A DNA stretch of 64,000 nucleotides from Coleophoma eucalyptorum (Eukaryota > Ascomycota > Leotiomycetes > Helotiales > Dermateaceae). The translations under genes were made by a program, and so were the position numbers. This document shows, in pieces, positions 11,482 to 24,400 of the stretch. Position 1 is the stretch's first letter; the number at the start of each line of letters is the position of its first letter. The stretch lies in NCBI GenBank assembly GCA_026120035.1, contig JALRME010000035.1:248001-312000 (forward strand), read 5' to 3'. The notes under the pieces are model-generated. The model was not told where the DNA came from. It searched no databases and worked only from the letters and a program-made list of their open reading frames with translations.

Positions 11482-13277
11482 TTTGCCGAGACAGGAACGA
11501 ATGTTGAAATGAATCCAGAAAATTATTGGCCGAGCCTTGAGAACTAAATACACTAGAAGTTCCGTCCTTTTGAAGGCTCACTTGAACTCCACTTAATCGA
11601 TCTGGACGTCATCATGACCAAGCACCTTACTCATCCTAAAGTTTGATAAGATCCTCACGATATTTTCATAGTCGAGGATTAATCAAGGCATTTTCTTGTC
11701 GGCTGAAGACTTATCCACTAAATTTCCTTAGATTCGCCGACAGTGACAAGCCAACGGTAGCTAAGCGGCCCCGACGGACGGGAAGCCATTGGACATCAGA
11801 TGAGTTTGCAGATCGGAACAGCCTTATAGAACACGTCGGAAGGTTAATTTAACAGGTGAAACCCATGCCCTGTACCGAAGATGGATACATCCGCGGAACG
11901 GCATCGAAGGTAGGAAGGGATTAGGCTTTATCAGTAGCTTCAAGGAGTAAACGAAGCAATGATTGTAAATTTTCAATGCATGAGCTGATTTCTGTTTTAT
12001 GCTTTTAACCATCTGATATAGAGAGAAAAATTAAACATATGCAAACCATCAACACGCGACTTCGGAGCAACTTCAGGTAAATATGGCGCTGTCATATTTT
12101 ATTAAGGTTGCTAGCAGCTCAACCTCGTTCCAAGGATAATTCTTGCTTGCTCCGATTTTCGCTCGGCAGTCACCGAATTTCATTGAAGTAATGCCGGATC
12201 AGCGGCATTTCTACTAAACATATCTAAGTTATATCAACTCCTTCCGCGTTTTGTTCAGGGATACACCTGATGAGGAGGCCTAGATGCTTTTTCTTCTGGT
12301 GGACTCTTCTGATATTCAGTGCGAAAACAGTAGCAATGTCAACCATAAAACCCTGCATTATGAGCGTCACGAAGCGATCATCCAAAACCCTGATCCTGCC
12401 CTCGCTTAAAGAAACAGCTATACAAACGAGACAACTACTCCGTAAAGAGCTCTTCTATAGGAGAAGATATTTCGGACTATACACTAAAGTGGCTAGACAT
12501 TTGCTCGTCAAAGTGGAATACCTTTGAAAAATACAATTTCAACTCCGATCTGTCTTGTGCAAAAGCCAACGTTCCCTATCTACTCCAAGAAACATTCGGG
12601 TAACGGATGACTTCAACTATTAAGTTATCATCACAAAATATTTCAGGAAGATACAAAATAGGCTGTGATAAAGACCTACTTTGACACTACTAATTGGTAT
12701 TGAGTTTTTCGAGTAGTGTAGATACGAGCCATTCCGATCCCGCAAGCAGAGCCAGGGTCGGTCGAATCCATTACGTGGGAGGCGAGAGTTGTCCACAGTT
12801 TCATCCTTGGCGAAGATTGATTATCTTATCTCAAAGCTGTACAGGCAGGCAGTGAGCAAGAAACTCCTGAAACATCAAGCGAAGAAACTGTTCGGTACTT
12901 TCTAAAACAAGCTTTCTTTGATTAACTAGAGATCGGGACAACCTGGTTCAGCACGTTGGAGTGGGGGTTTTTTTGACCTGGTTTTAGTAGTATATGTGCT
13001 ACAAAGTATAGCTCTTTCTTGTTTGGGTTCTCATCCCTATCTATCCATTCCTACTGTACAACTTTACAAAATTCTTATGGGTCCTGTAGGTTTTCGACAG
13101 GATCCCACAAAAGCGTTGTTGGAGCTTGTGATGCCGGCCACGGAATGCTTGTTCGCTTACTGTCCAAATTAGGCTTCAATGCCGTTTGTTTTTATTAGCA
13201 TGATCTTGCAATTCTTTTCTTTGCAGAACTCTTCTAACTTTACAGTGCCGGGTTATGGCTGAAATTGCCCAAGATCT
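11482..13277. other. Intergenic region
   Basis: About 1.8 kb between the GMC oxidoreductase promoter and the 3' end of the ABC transporter. Short ORFs such as 12270-12527 (plus) have no motif or splice partners. No supported gene. Confidence 0.4.
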
Positions 13278-16200
13278 TCATTTTGAAGAGTTATACAACT
13301 CCTGAAAAGCACTTGGGCTTCCTAATAAAGCTCGTGGTGAATCAAACTCGACGAGTTCCCCGTTGCTTAGCAACGCAATCCTATCAAAGTCAAGTATGGT
13401 ATCCAGGCGATGTGCTACGGAGATAATTGTAGCATCCTTGAACTCTTCCCGAACCACACGCTGCACTAGCTTGTCTGTGGTCACGTCGATACTGCTTGAA
13501 ACCTCATCTAATACGATGATATTGCTTTTGCGCAGAATGGCACGAGCAAGACAAAATAGCTGCCGCTGGCCATGAGACAGGAGGTCCACGTCAAGCTGTG
13601 CATCTAGGCCCCCTCTAGCTTCAATGATAGACCATAGACCGACCTTGGTGAGAGCAAGGATGATTTCTGCATCGTCATGGGTGTTCTCCGGGGAAGAGTT
13701 CTGTCGGATACTTCCTTTTATGAAAAATGGGTCTTGAGGAATTGCGTTGAAACATGATCGAACGGCTTGTCGGCCGACTTTTGTGATATCAACCCCATCA
13801 ACAAGGACTGATGAGCATAGAGTTAGTGACTGTTAACTTTCGAGAGAGAGTATTACGACTCTTTACGTAATACGGGATAGGAAATGGGGATGATATAGCT
13901 GTAATCCACTCACTGGAACTTTCTGATGAGATCTCAAGTAGACGGAAGAGTGCCATGACTAAGGAGCTCTTGCCACTACCGGTGCGGCCACAGATTCCGA
14001 TTTTCTCACCGGGCTTGATGGACATGTCAATACTCTTGAGTACCGGTGGCCCAGCAACGGTATACGACACAACGAGGTTTTTGAATTCAATAGCACCATG
14101 TTCAGGCCAGTTATCGGAAACAGGCTGCTCTTCCCCCACGAGATTTTCATTCGGAGTGCTCTGAGTGAAGTTCTTCAACCTAGAAATGGCTCCGATGGAC
14201 GTTTCTAAAGAAGTCCATTGTCGAATGATCCAAGCTAGAGACTGGCTAAAATTGATCACATTCAGAAGTGCTAACCCAACAAACCCCGGACCAACGGAGT
14301 TTCGAAGTTTGATAACGAGTACCATCATGATAACAGCGAGAACAGTAACCATCAAGTCCAGAACAAGAGCGAGCCATCTTTGAATGCACCAAAGTAGGTA
14401 ATATGGCTTCTGTGAATTATCAAGTAGGAGCAGATTCTGCTCTACGAAAGCCTCAGACCAGTTGAATGCTCGAATAGTCACAAGCCCAGAAAGTGACTCA
14501 ATGAAATGCGAGTACAATGGGGATTTGGCTTCTAAATCAAGAAGTCGAACTTGACGCGAGGTGCGTAGATAGTATTTTTGAATCACTGCAGGTTGAGTCA
14601 GTCATTAACAACTTTTCAGAACTTTGCAAAGAAATAACACTGGTACTTACCCCAGACGACGAAGATGACCGGAGGCAACGTTAGTGCAAAGTATCCAGCC
14701 GCGAAGCACATCAAAATTGCTCCTACTACGGCCTCTACTAATGCAACGATAAGATCAATCAGTGCGAATGGAAGATCATTGTCCACTATAGACATGTCTT
14801 GGCTGAACCTGCTCCCGGATGTTCTGATTAGTGGCTATCATAGCTGTTATTGAAAATAACACTAACCTGTTTGTTGTGATACCCGTATCGGTGGATGTAA
14901 AGAAATGTAATGGCGCGTTCATAACTGTGTGCAGAAGTCTTGCGTGCAGTTTCTCTGCACTAACGGGTACTAGGTAGAGAAAGAAATGGTAGCAAGCAAC
15001 TGTCCAGGAAATTGTACCTATAACTGCCAGCATCCCATACAGGCCCATGTAAAGTCCGTTGACTTCCGTACCATACGCGGATAGTGCATTGGTCCAATAA
15101 GTTATAACCAATTCTGTCAGTTTGGCTGCTACTCCGGATAAAACAGTGAGGAACAACCACAGGAGGGTTTTCGACCACCCGATAGAGCTGAAATAGTACT
15201 TGTAAGTCGAAAACTCGCCAATGGGCCGATTGAGGTCGTCTTCCTCGGCCTTTACTTTAGCTCTGGCTTTGACGGCCTCGGTACTAAGAGTTGGCTGTGT
15301 ACCGGTGTTGTGCCCCCCTTCGCGCACGGTACCTGCACTAGCACTCTCAAACTTATGCTTAATAGCGAGCCCCTCTACGTAGCCGCCAGCATGTTGCAGT
15401 TGTTCAAGTGTGCCTTGCTCGATGATCTGCCCATTGGCGTCAAGGGCAATGATATGGTCTGCATAGGATAGTCGAGTGACACCATGTGTAACAAGAAGTG
15501 CCGTTGTACCCGACTTTCGAAGTAAACCTTGTTGACCAAAAAAACTGACAAACACCTTTTCTTCGGTCTCAGCATCAAGACCAGAAAAACCGTCATCAAT
15601 AACCATCAATTCCTTTTTCGAATAGAGGGCACGAGCAAGTGCTACGCGCTGCTTCTGGCCCCCACTTAAGGATATGCCTTGGCTTCCAACAATTGTATCT
15701 GGAATATTTTAGCATCAGTCACCTCAGAGGATTGAATTGTATCTATTTACCATGTGATTCAGGTAGTGCTGCTATATCATACTCCAAAGCGCATGCGCCG
15801 ATGGCCTCGTTATACCGTGACTGGTCAAAGTTAGATGTGCCGATAATATTCTCTCGAATAGAAGTGTTCTGGATCCAAGGGCTCTGATCTGCAAAAGCAC
15901 TCTCCAATGAGTTGCTATACACAAACCCTTTTAAGGACGGTGTTTCACTCATTAACCCCTTCAATAGAGTGCTTTTACCGCATCCTACAGGACCAATGAT
16001 GAAGACGAAAGCCCCTTGAGCGACAGAGAACGTGACGTCGTTAATTTGTGGACGACCGCTGAGACTCCATCCGAAGCTCGCATTCCGGACATCTATCAAT
16101 GGCTTTGAGTAATATGGGCGTTTGGCTTCGAAGTCCTGCAGCTCAAAATTCGTTTCTGGATTGACATTTACATCGGTAAGCGGTACTCGATCCTCGTTCA

Positions 16201-18194
16201 AGTGAGGATTACTAGAATTTGATGCAGCGCTCAGCGGCAGAATATGACATTGGCGAGAGTTTGATTCAAGAAAAGACTGGATCCGATCAAAGCATGCAAG
16301 ACCCGCCTTGATATTTGGGATCGTCCTGAGCAGAGTGCCAATTGGGTTATTTAGCATTGCAATGAGGGAAAGCATTGTGAAAGCCGAGGAAGCGGTCAGT
16401 TCTCGACCCAATGCCCCTTCAAAGGGAATAAAAAAGAGAAGTGTGACCAATGGGGCAAGCAATCTCATATTATTTGCTGTCATGTCTTAGAACAGAAACT
16501 CGATCGGGGGCAGGGTAACATACAGAAGAATGCACCGGCGGTCAGCAAGCGTCTAAAGACAAATGAGAGTTGCAACTCTTTCACCCGAAGGTCTTGTACG
16601 ATCTTTGTGATTATTGGTGTTAACCCAAGAACTTTTACAGCCTGCGATTTATTATTAGCTTTAAAATTGAGACTTTTGCTACCATCCTCCTTACCTTCAT
16701 CGAGCCCAGCATGGAGGCTGAAACATCAACACGTGTCTGTATGCCTTCATTCCAGATTTTTTGAGCACTTCCAATATATTTGGAAATCCAAATGGTGCCA
16801 ACTGCGGACAATATCGCAACAGTCGCAGGAGCAAGCAAAGAGAGACCAATTTGTCTCTGAAGTAACCATAGTGCTATGCCTAATTCAACAGGTACAGCCC
16901 AGATCTCATGTAGATTTTGAAAGCCTCCACATATACTTTCTTTAAGTTTTATCAAATTATTAGTCACCGATTTCCACAAGCAACCATTATCACGTAAAGT
17001 GACGAGTACTTACCTGTATCATTAGACATTAAGGTGATCGCCGCGGATTCATTCAAAGCAGTGATACTTAAATCCACAGTTTTAGCATATATCATGCTTA
17101 CCAAAGTCCCACGAACAGCTGTGACGAAACGATAACATGTATGGTAGTAGATGGCACTGGTAATAGCCATGCCCAAAAACACAATCAGAAAGGCGCCGGT
17201 AAGCCCCCAACCTATATTATCAGAATCTTTTTTCCGACCGACAAATTCGACAGTCCGAGATAAGAGAAATGGTTGGGCGTATCGAAAACCAATCAAGGCC
17301 AACCGGGGGAAAATGCCAGCTGCCAGTTTGATACGATTCGAGTTCAAGGTTGACCAAAACAATGCATGAGACTTGGCTTTGTCTGCTCTGGCCCATAGAG
17401 TCTCTGCTCGTCTCTTCAGCGAAATCGAACTGAGGTCATCCTCTATTGGAAACAAATCCTCGTCACGAATAACTTGACGAAATCCCATGGTCATTATCTT
17501 ATTCAACCACCAGAAAAAAGCACGACTATAGAGTCCACTAGTGGCCTCCGGAGAAACATGCTGATATGGAGGCAACAAGATCCCGCGTTTCTCCACAGCC
17601 TCTATGATAACGACAGTGAGCTTCACAGCGAGCATTGCTGAAAATACAGCAGCAATGGGTTTCGGGGCATTCTGGATCCATAGTGTCCGCGTGCGAGCAA
17701 TATCGAACAGGAGCGTTATAAATAAATAGGTATTGGCGATATCTGAGGGGCGGAGTGAGCGGAAATGCTCTGCGTGGGATAAAAGCAGCAAGCCGAGTGC
17801 ATCGATGACCGCCAGAGCCGCAGCTGCCACAGCAGAGGGCGTCCTGACGCTAGAATTAGCAGCATAGAGAGCCAATATTGCAGCCTGAAAGGCTACAAAA
17901 AGGGCCAGGAAGGTCTAATAATGGCCATGTTAGCAAGGAGGTGGTGCTTATCGGTCGCAATGCATTGAATGAACTAACTAATTTGTTGCCATAGAGAATA
18001 CTTGATGATTTTGATATCTTGGGTGGTTCTTTGCGCAATGACCATAACCTGAATGGCAGTACGAGAACCAACAGCGAGGAGGGCAGGATTGACAGAATAG
18101 AATTCTCAAAGAAAGGGTTGAAATCGAAATGCCCTGTCGTGGAAGGGCCAAAGGATTGCAGGCCCTCTATAAAATCGGTCGAATTTAAGGACAT
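13278..18194 (-). CDS. ABCC (MRP-type) full ABC transporter, first copy
   Basis: Nine exons (18194-17979, 17914-17014, 16939-16695, 16641-16524, 16476-15751, 15698-14867, 14808-14651, 14585-13914, 13807-13278) give 1465 residues with the frame intact. Order: N-terminal hydrophobic TMD0, TMD1, NBD1, TMD2, NBD2. NBD1 has Walker A GPVGCGKST (about residue 655), signature SLSGGQKQR, and Walker B VIDDGFSGLD. NBD2 has Walker A GRTGSGKSS (about 1265), signature LLSHGQRQL, Walker B IIVLDEVSSSID and H-loop VAHRLDTIL. As usual in ABCC proteins, NBD1 has Asp instead of the catalytic Glu after Walker B, while NBD2 keeps Glu. Likely a drug, toxin or conjugate exporter in the plasma membrane or vacuole; substrate unknown. 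A Zn2Cys6 gene lies just upstream on the same strand and may control it (inference). A paralogue lies at 56167-61569. Confidence 0.93.
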
Positions 18195-18761
18195 AACTGT
18201 AGCATGTGGCTCTCACTGTTTTCAATACAGTTAATATAGGGCTTTGCAGTATTATAGTCCATTGCAGTGTAAAAGTACACGGATGATTGAATCCTCAGAG
18301 GCCGGGGAACTGTACTTGCACATATACACAAAAGGTCGATGCAAGCATGACGTTTAGCGAGCGCCGTTGTTCTAGGCCAACCAGTCTCTTGCGGCGTAGA
18401 GCACGACGTGCAATATCGCGCGTGAGTCACAGATAACCGCAGTCACAAACCCCTGGCCTGATAAGAGCGATAGCATGCAGCGGCATATGTAACAGTGACC
18501 CTGGCGTATTATCTTACTGATTGCGTCTGCTACCCTGGGATGCAAAAAAGCAGATACCGAGAGCTAGGATTAGGAATGCCCGTCGCGGAATTAAACTTGA
18601 ACATGACATGGGGAGCTGACACCCGACTCATTCTGTCATAGTCAATCTTGTTTCAATAACACGTAGATATTATTTCTTGTTCATTTTGTGCCGCGACAAA
18701 TCGCAGAGTTCTCTATATTACAATTATTTCTGTGCTCAGCGATTCCCGGCTTCCCCAGATA
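18195..18761. other. Intergenic: ABC transporter promoter and regulator 3' end
   Basis: About 570 bp between the stop of the upstream Zn2Cys6 gene and the ABCC start. It should carry the transporter promoter. I found no clear palindromic CGG-type site. Confidence 0.4.
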
Positions 18762-21388
18762 TCAGAACTCATATGCATATGGTGGGGCAAGCATCCAATC
18801 TGCCAGATCTCCTGCGTCATCACTGGCCACTCCAGACCTCGTACTCCACTGCTGATTATACAGTGCATCGGCTTCAGTGTTCCACTGAGCCGCAGTCGTT
18901 TGTATCTGAGAGCTTTTTTGAAATTCGAGACTTTGTAGATTTTCTGTCTCTCCGCTCTCTCTTGAGCTTACTTCCCCTGGATTTGCAGCTTCTGCTATCC
19001 AATCTTGCAGGCTTTCTCCAGAAACATGGTCATTCGATCTGGTATAATTCTGGAGTGTCGGTAAATGTGGAGTCTGAGGCTGGAGCAGGTCGGCATCCTG
19101 TGTGGCTTCACTGTTCGATTCTGGAGCAGCGGCTCCTACTTGGGCATAAGACCATGTGCTGCGAAATGCATCCGACTTCCAGTTCCGAAAATCATCATAA
19201 GATACTTGAGGACCTTGAGAGGCTTGAAAATTTGGGGAAGCATTCGATCGTTCACCTAGATTCATTGAAAGAACCGGCAAGTAATCATAGCCGGCAAATG
19301 GGTAGTCTCTTAATAGCAATTCCACACCACGAACGGCATCTAGAATAGATGATCGGCTTTGTAAGTGAGGCCTCCGTTTTTCTATCGTGAGGGCAATAGC
19401 AGCTAGAGAAGTCAGAATTCTGGAGCATATGCTCAAAGGAAAATCTTACCTGTTGATGTGATTGTGAGAGACAGGTGAACTGGACTACTTTGAAAGTACC
19501 AGCTCTGCCCTGGGGCTCTGCCAAGAAATAGTAGTTGTCGTTCAGCACAAATAATGATGCGTGATAAGACTTGATCGAATTCACGATGAGTTTGAGCAGC
19601 CCATCCCTCAAATAAAAGGACTTTCCTCAAGTATGAGTATAAGAGTTCGAACTCAGTGTGATTACGCTGTATGATTAGAAATGATCGCTGAGGGGACTCC
19701 TCAGGATAGAAAATATCTACCTATCTGGTCAGTAAAAATATCAGCGAAGAAGTAGAGGGATGGAGCCACCTTGCAGTGAAGAATCCCAAAATAGGAGACA
19801 GTCATCAAGCATGTTCATCATAGTGGAAAGGCCAAATATAGATAGGTCTTGAGGCGAATTAAATGCGGCGATCTGAGCTTGAAATTGATCTAAAATTCGT
19901 CAGTACATACATTTGGTTTGAGTACTTCATAAAATTTTAACTTACTACGAATCTTCAGCATTTCTATCGTTCCTAGTATATGATATTCTGTGCAAGGATA
20001 TATCGGAGATTCAACAAGACTTCTTAAATTATAATTGGTATCACGCTCGGTCAAAGAATGTCGGCCGGTTCCAGATGCGATCTCTTGTTCGAGATGAGCA
20101 AGAGTCATCCATACTCTCACTTGGCGTACCAAAGTAAATCTTTTAGCAGTAAGAGCTTTCCTGGAGGCATCCTTCTGACCATTGTTATTTGTCGCTGGTT
20201 GCTGTTGTAAACTCAATAACTCTGGTAAGGATTTATACAGTTGCATCTGCTGTGCTAATCGAACAGCATGTCCAACCACGTACCAACAGCGTTTCGAGTA
20301 CGCCGCAAGGATAATCATGCCCTGTACAGTTTCAAGCTGAGAACTTCCCTCGAACAATGTCTCTGCAGCAAGTTTCTGAGCCTCCGCTTGACAAACTTCC
20401 TGGATGTTGTAAGAGCTTGGCCTGTCCGTTGGTGACAGCTTTGCAGAGACCGAAAGGATTGCTACAAGACAGAATATTGACCGAGACCTCAATGAATCGA
20501 AGTTATCAAAGATGCTATCAAATAAAGGCAAGGAGGCGCTACACCGTGATATGAACCTGTTTCAATGATAGTTGATAAGCGTGTAGCATGACATTGAAAC
20601 ACTCGTACATACCTTTCAAACAACTCCCTGCTTTGTGATTCAGAAATCAGTCCTCTGCCGATGAAATCTGTACTTTGTTGTCCTCGAGTAGCGTTCAATT
20701 GAATCGAGCGCTGTTGATAATGTGACCATCGCACCTCAGATGAATTAGAACCTGTCTTTGGGCTTCCTTGAAGAGCTGGAAATAGGTCTGTAGATCCACT
20801 GAAGGTATTCAAAGTACTATTTTCTTGCATGAAGGCTTCTGTGTCTATTTGCCTCGGGGGCGAATGAATTATTGGCGCCTCTAATAAAGTGTGGACTGTT
20901 CCACGAAGATGCTGTACTTCGCGCTGTAGTGACTGCAGCCTTCACAAAATATTAGACATGACCATGGACTACTATTAAGGAGTGGTTTTACTCTTCTTGT
21001 TCTCTCACGCCCATATTTGAGTTACTTTGACCTCGTCTGTTATTACCTACGTGATCGAAGATACAATCCACTTTTGCCGTTCTGCATCGCTTGCAAGGCG
21101 CCTTGTCCTTTCCCTCGCACCTCATCTAAATTTCATTACATGTCAGTGAATCCTCACTCAGGGTCCTTGGATCCCTGACCTTTTGACGCCTGCATGTCCT
21201 ACATGCTCTAGACGGTTGAGGTAATCGTTAATTAGCACAATAAGAGCTCTGGCATGGATTGCTCACTTGAAGAGGCGAGGCTTCCGACTTTGGACAACAT
21301 TCTGTGATAATGTGGGGGACGGTGACTCGTGAATCTTTTCTGGATTTCTGGAGCTGGCCTGTATGATGGGGCTTTCATTGGAGGACAT
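18762..21388 (-). CDS. Zn2Cys6 fungal transcription factor, first copy
   Basis: Eight exons (21388-21267, 21207-21180, 21125-20992, 20939-20613, 20556-19946, 19889-19770, 19716-19450, 19402-18762) sum to 749 residues. The DNA-binding cluster begins at residue 43: ACRTCRRQKMRCEGKDKAPC then KRCRTAKVDC, i.e. Cys43, 46, 53, 61, 64 and 71 in C-x2-C-x6-C-x7-C-x2-C-x6-C spacing. A coiled coil (EELQSLQREVQHLRGTVHTL) follows as the likely dimerisation helix. The middle ~350 residues look like the fungal-specific TF domain (LVAILSVSAKLSPT, YILGTIEMLKI region). The C-terminus is Gln/Ser/Asn-rich. The exon 2 donor is a less common GTCAGG, but it joins the zinc cluster perfectly. It lies 567 bp upstream of the ABCC transporter on the same strand, so a local regulatory role is possible. 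Targets unknown. Confidence 0.9.
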
Positions 21389-22235
21389 CACAGCTCGCAC
21401 TTATATAATGAGACGCGATTAAGCAACATATAAACCCGCGGATCTTGATGAGAGAATTGCCATTGGAGGTTGGTGGTAGAGAAGGTGGCAGTATGATGAC
21501 TCGCTATCGCCAGCCACGGCATATTACCCGAAACAAGCGGTGGAGGAGCACCTTGCAGTACCTACAGTAAGTTGGGGGCGTATGTTTAGCGAGATTTGCC
21601 TTCGTGAGACGATCCGAACAATGCAAAATACTTTAAACTTCATTGTGTGATGGTGTTAAGACACTTCCCCAACGAGACCAAGTCTGGAATACCACAAGTA
21701 GCAAAGGAAAATTCTGTAGTATGTCGTATATTTGAAGAGTACAGGTCATAACTGCCACTCCATTTATCGTTCAGATATTGAAAGTCTTTTTTGGGATTTT
21801 GTGAAATTTAGCCGACAATTTTACAACAACCAAAATCACAAAAATGAAGAAAAGTAACCACGGTTATATAAGTTTGCAGCATCAGATTGACTCTACACCT
21901 ACTCCGGACCTCGAAAATCAAGAGATGGTTTCAAATGTCAAATTCTAGGCAGTCTAGGATGTGCCCTTGAGTAGAATTCTCACTTCCGGCCGGTTTCTGA
22001 GATATGAAGGCTTAGCGCCCGGCTTTTCGGAGCCGGTAGTCTCGCCTTTGAACACCACCGGAGCCTCAATCATCAAGATTACAGATCAAAGAGTGGAAAT
22101 TTAAAGAAATGACGCATGCTGGAACAACTATATATTTGTGCTGCTTGGAAAGTTTGCAGCATGCTACACCATTTATTTGTTAAATCATTGAAACCGGACC
22201 TAGTTTTGCTTAGTATTGGCAATTAAACTTGCAAA
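21389..22235. other. Divergent intergenic region
   Basis: About 850 bp shared by the diverging Zn2Cys6 gene (minus) and saccharopine dehydrogenase gene (plus). A GC-rich hairpin-like stretch lies around 22017-22035 (CCCGGCTTTTCGGAGCCGG). No gene seen. Confidence 0.4.
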
Positions 22236-23863
22236 ATGGAAACTAAGTTCGTATTTCAAGTGCCCCAAGCGATTACAAGGACTAAAGACTAATAATAAAA
22301 AGGAACGTACTTCTTCTAGGTGCTGGTCTGATGGCGAAGCCAGCTTTGAATGTTTTTGAAGAAGCTGGCATTCCAGTAACAGTTGGTAAGTCTTGGCTTA
22401 AAGCGTCTGCAGGTCGTGTTTTGACACTTGACTAATTCTCAACTAGCTTGTAGGACTTTGTCTCGAGCAAAGGAACTTTGCCAAGATACCAAACATGCGA
22501 ATGCGATATCGGTCGATGTGAACAACCAGCAGGAATTAGATGATGCCGTCGCGAAGTCCGACCTCGTCGTATGTCTCACGCCTTATATTTATAACGCAAA
22601 AATCATCAAGTCTGCGATCCGGAACAAGAAGAATGTCGTCACAACGAGCTATATATCTCCCGCAATTCAAGCTCTAGAGCCTGAAATCAAAGACGCAGGA
22701 ATAGTCGTTCTGAACGAGTGCGGCTTGGATCCTGGAGTTGACCATCTTTACGCCTGCAAGGTGATCCAGGAGGTCCATAGCAAGGGAGGGAAGATTAAGA
22801 GCTTCATGTCCAATTGCGGAGGTTTGCCAGCACCTGAAGATTCGGACAATCCATTTGGACTCAAATTCTCATGGTCACCGAGAGGACTGATCCTCGCGTC
22901 GCAGAATAATGCAAAAAGGCTATGGAATGGGCAGATCCAAGAGATCGCCGGCGGCATTAGTCTGATGGAAAGTGCAGAGCCATATTTTATCTACCCTGGC
23001 TTCTCGTTTGTTGTATACCCCAATCGTGATGCGTCGGTCTTTTCAGAAAGATACCAGATTCCGGAAGCAGAAACGGTGTCAAGGGGTACCTTACGTTACC
23101 CTGGATGCACAGAAATTTTCAAGGCGCTGGGTGCCGCTGGCATGTTTAGCCAAGAGCCGTTGAAAATTCTGGATGGCACATCTAAATCTCCGTCTTGGAG
23201 AGAACTGACTCAAGAAGTGTTATCAGCACCGACAAACTCAGAAGTGTAGGTATACTCCTACCCGTCCTTGATAAATGCTGACCATTTTTCTAGTGACTTG
23301 ATAGCTAAGCTGGATAGTCGTACAGAATTCGAAAGTGTCTCTGAGAGAAACCATGTGATTTCTGGCCTTCGCTGGCTTGGAATCTTCTCTGATACACCCG
23401 TCAATGCACAGAAGACGCCTCTTGACACTTTGTGTGCACTGCTGCAAGAAAAGCTAAGCTTCGCACCAGATGAACGGGATATGGTTATACTTCAGCACAA
23501 GTTCGATATTGAGTATAAGGATGGCAGCAAGGTTTGTGCTACTCCTGATTCCGCTGATCTCTTGTGCAAGAGCTCACTCTTCGCATATGGGGTGCAGTAT
23601 AAATTGGTCTATGACATTTGCTAACAAAGTTGTCATTTTAGGAAACGAGAACATCCACACTTCTTGAATATGGCGACCCTAAGGGATTCTCTGCCATGGC
23701 AAGGCTGGTTGGTACTGCTTGCGGCGTGGCAAGTACACTTGTGCTCGATGGGACTATCACAACGCCAGGAGTACTTGCTCCTCTAACGGCTGAAATTAAC
23801 GACCCATTCATGCAGCGACTTCTGAAGTACAACATCAAATGCGTTGAGAAGACTATTCTGTGA
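22236..23863 (+). CDS. LYS9: Saccharopine dehydrogenase (NADP+, L-glutamate-forming)
   Basis: Five exons (22236-22246, 22303-22385, 22447-23245, 23294-23531, 23642-23863) give 450 residues, the usual length of this enzyme. It makes saccharopine from alpha-aminoadipate semialdehyde and glutamate in the fungal aminoadipate route to lysine, in the cytosol. The N-terminus METKNVLLLGAGLMAKP is the NADP-binding Rossmann loop. The central block NECGLDPGVDHLYACK and the downstream NCGGLPAPEDSDNPFGLKFS are family hallmarks. The 11-nt first exon is supported by an exact frame join (K split by the intron) into the GxGxxA motif. No lesions seen. Confidence 0.95.
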
Positions 23864-24136
23864 ACTTTCATCCATTAAGTAGAAACTATTTAGAAATAAC
23901 ATACATAAGCGTTGTCTCATTCGTTAGCAAATCTCTATTGAATTAGATCACGAAGTGATGAAATCTAAAAGGACTCTACTAGGTTATATTCAACTATAAA
24001 CACTTAATGTCACTTTTCCTGCGGAATCTGTCATGGACGAAATATATGCCATACCTCAAAGACTTACATAAGGTAGGAGGATACTAATGTAGCTCAGCCA
24101 TGATCAAACATGCTGATATTATTGGGGCGGGCCGGG

Positions 24137-24147
24137 CGCGGTCCGCG
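24137..24147. promoter_or_regulatory. Palindrome CGCGG-T-CCGCG, site A upstream of Zn2Cys6 gene
   Basis: A perfect 11-bp palindrome holding inverted CGG triplets with a 1-bp spacer, 254 bp before the regulator ATG. The identical 11-mer occurs at 27328-27338 upstream of the amidase. Inverted CGG triplets are the classical half-sites of Zn2Cys6 proteins, so autoregulation is a reasonable inference. Confidence 0.5.
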
Positions 24148-24267
24148 TTCCAAAGCGCCGCTTGTTCCTTATTCTCACTCTAGATCATGTGTTATTGAAC
24201 TCGTCTACGATCTCACCGCCTCTTAATCTGGACATCTCGAGGGCTGAATTTATCTGTACTATTTACA

Positions 24268-24280
24268 CGCGGCCCGGGTT
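24268..24280. promoter_or_regulatory. GC-rich motif CGCGGCCCGGGTT, site B upstream of Zn2Cys6 gene
   Basis: Contains CGG-C-CCG. The identical 13-mer recurs at 27274-27286 before the amidase. It sits about 120 bp upstream of the regulator start. Confidence 0.45.
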
Positions 24281-24400
24281 GTCCAACCCTACCGCCAATG
24301 TTCACAAATGTCGCTATGTCAATCTGGAATCTGGCATATGCACTTCCATGAAATTGTCGCTGTGGTGAAGTGTCGTTCATGGTGATAAGCACTCGCTAAT

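Larger units (their letters stand above)
23864..24400. other. Intergenic: promoter of the second Zn2Cys6 gene
   Basis: About 540 bp. It contains GC-rich palindromic motifs at 24131-24147 and 24268-24280 that recur upstream of the amidase. No gene. Confidence 0.5.

Noticed and set aside
18677..19348. Plus-strand ORF of 223 codons
   Set aside because: Antisense to the last exon of the first Zn2Cys6 gene, whose minus frame joins seven other exons.
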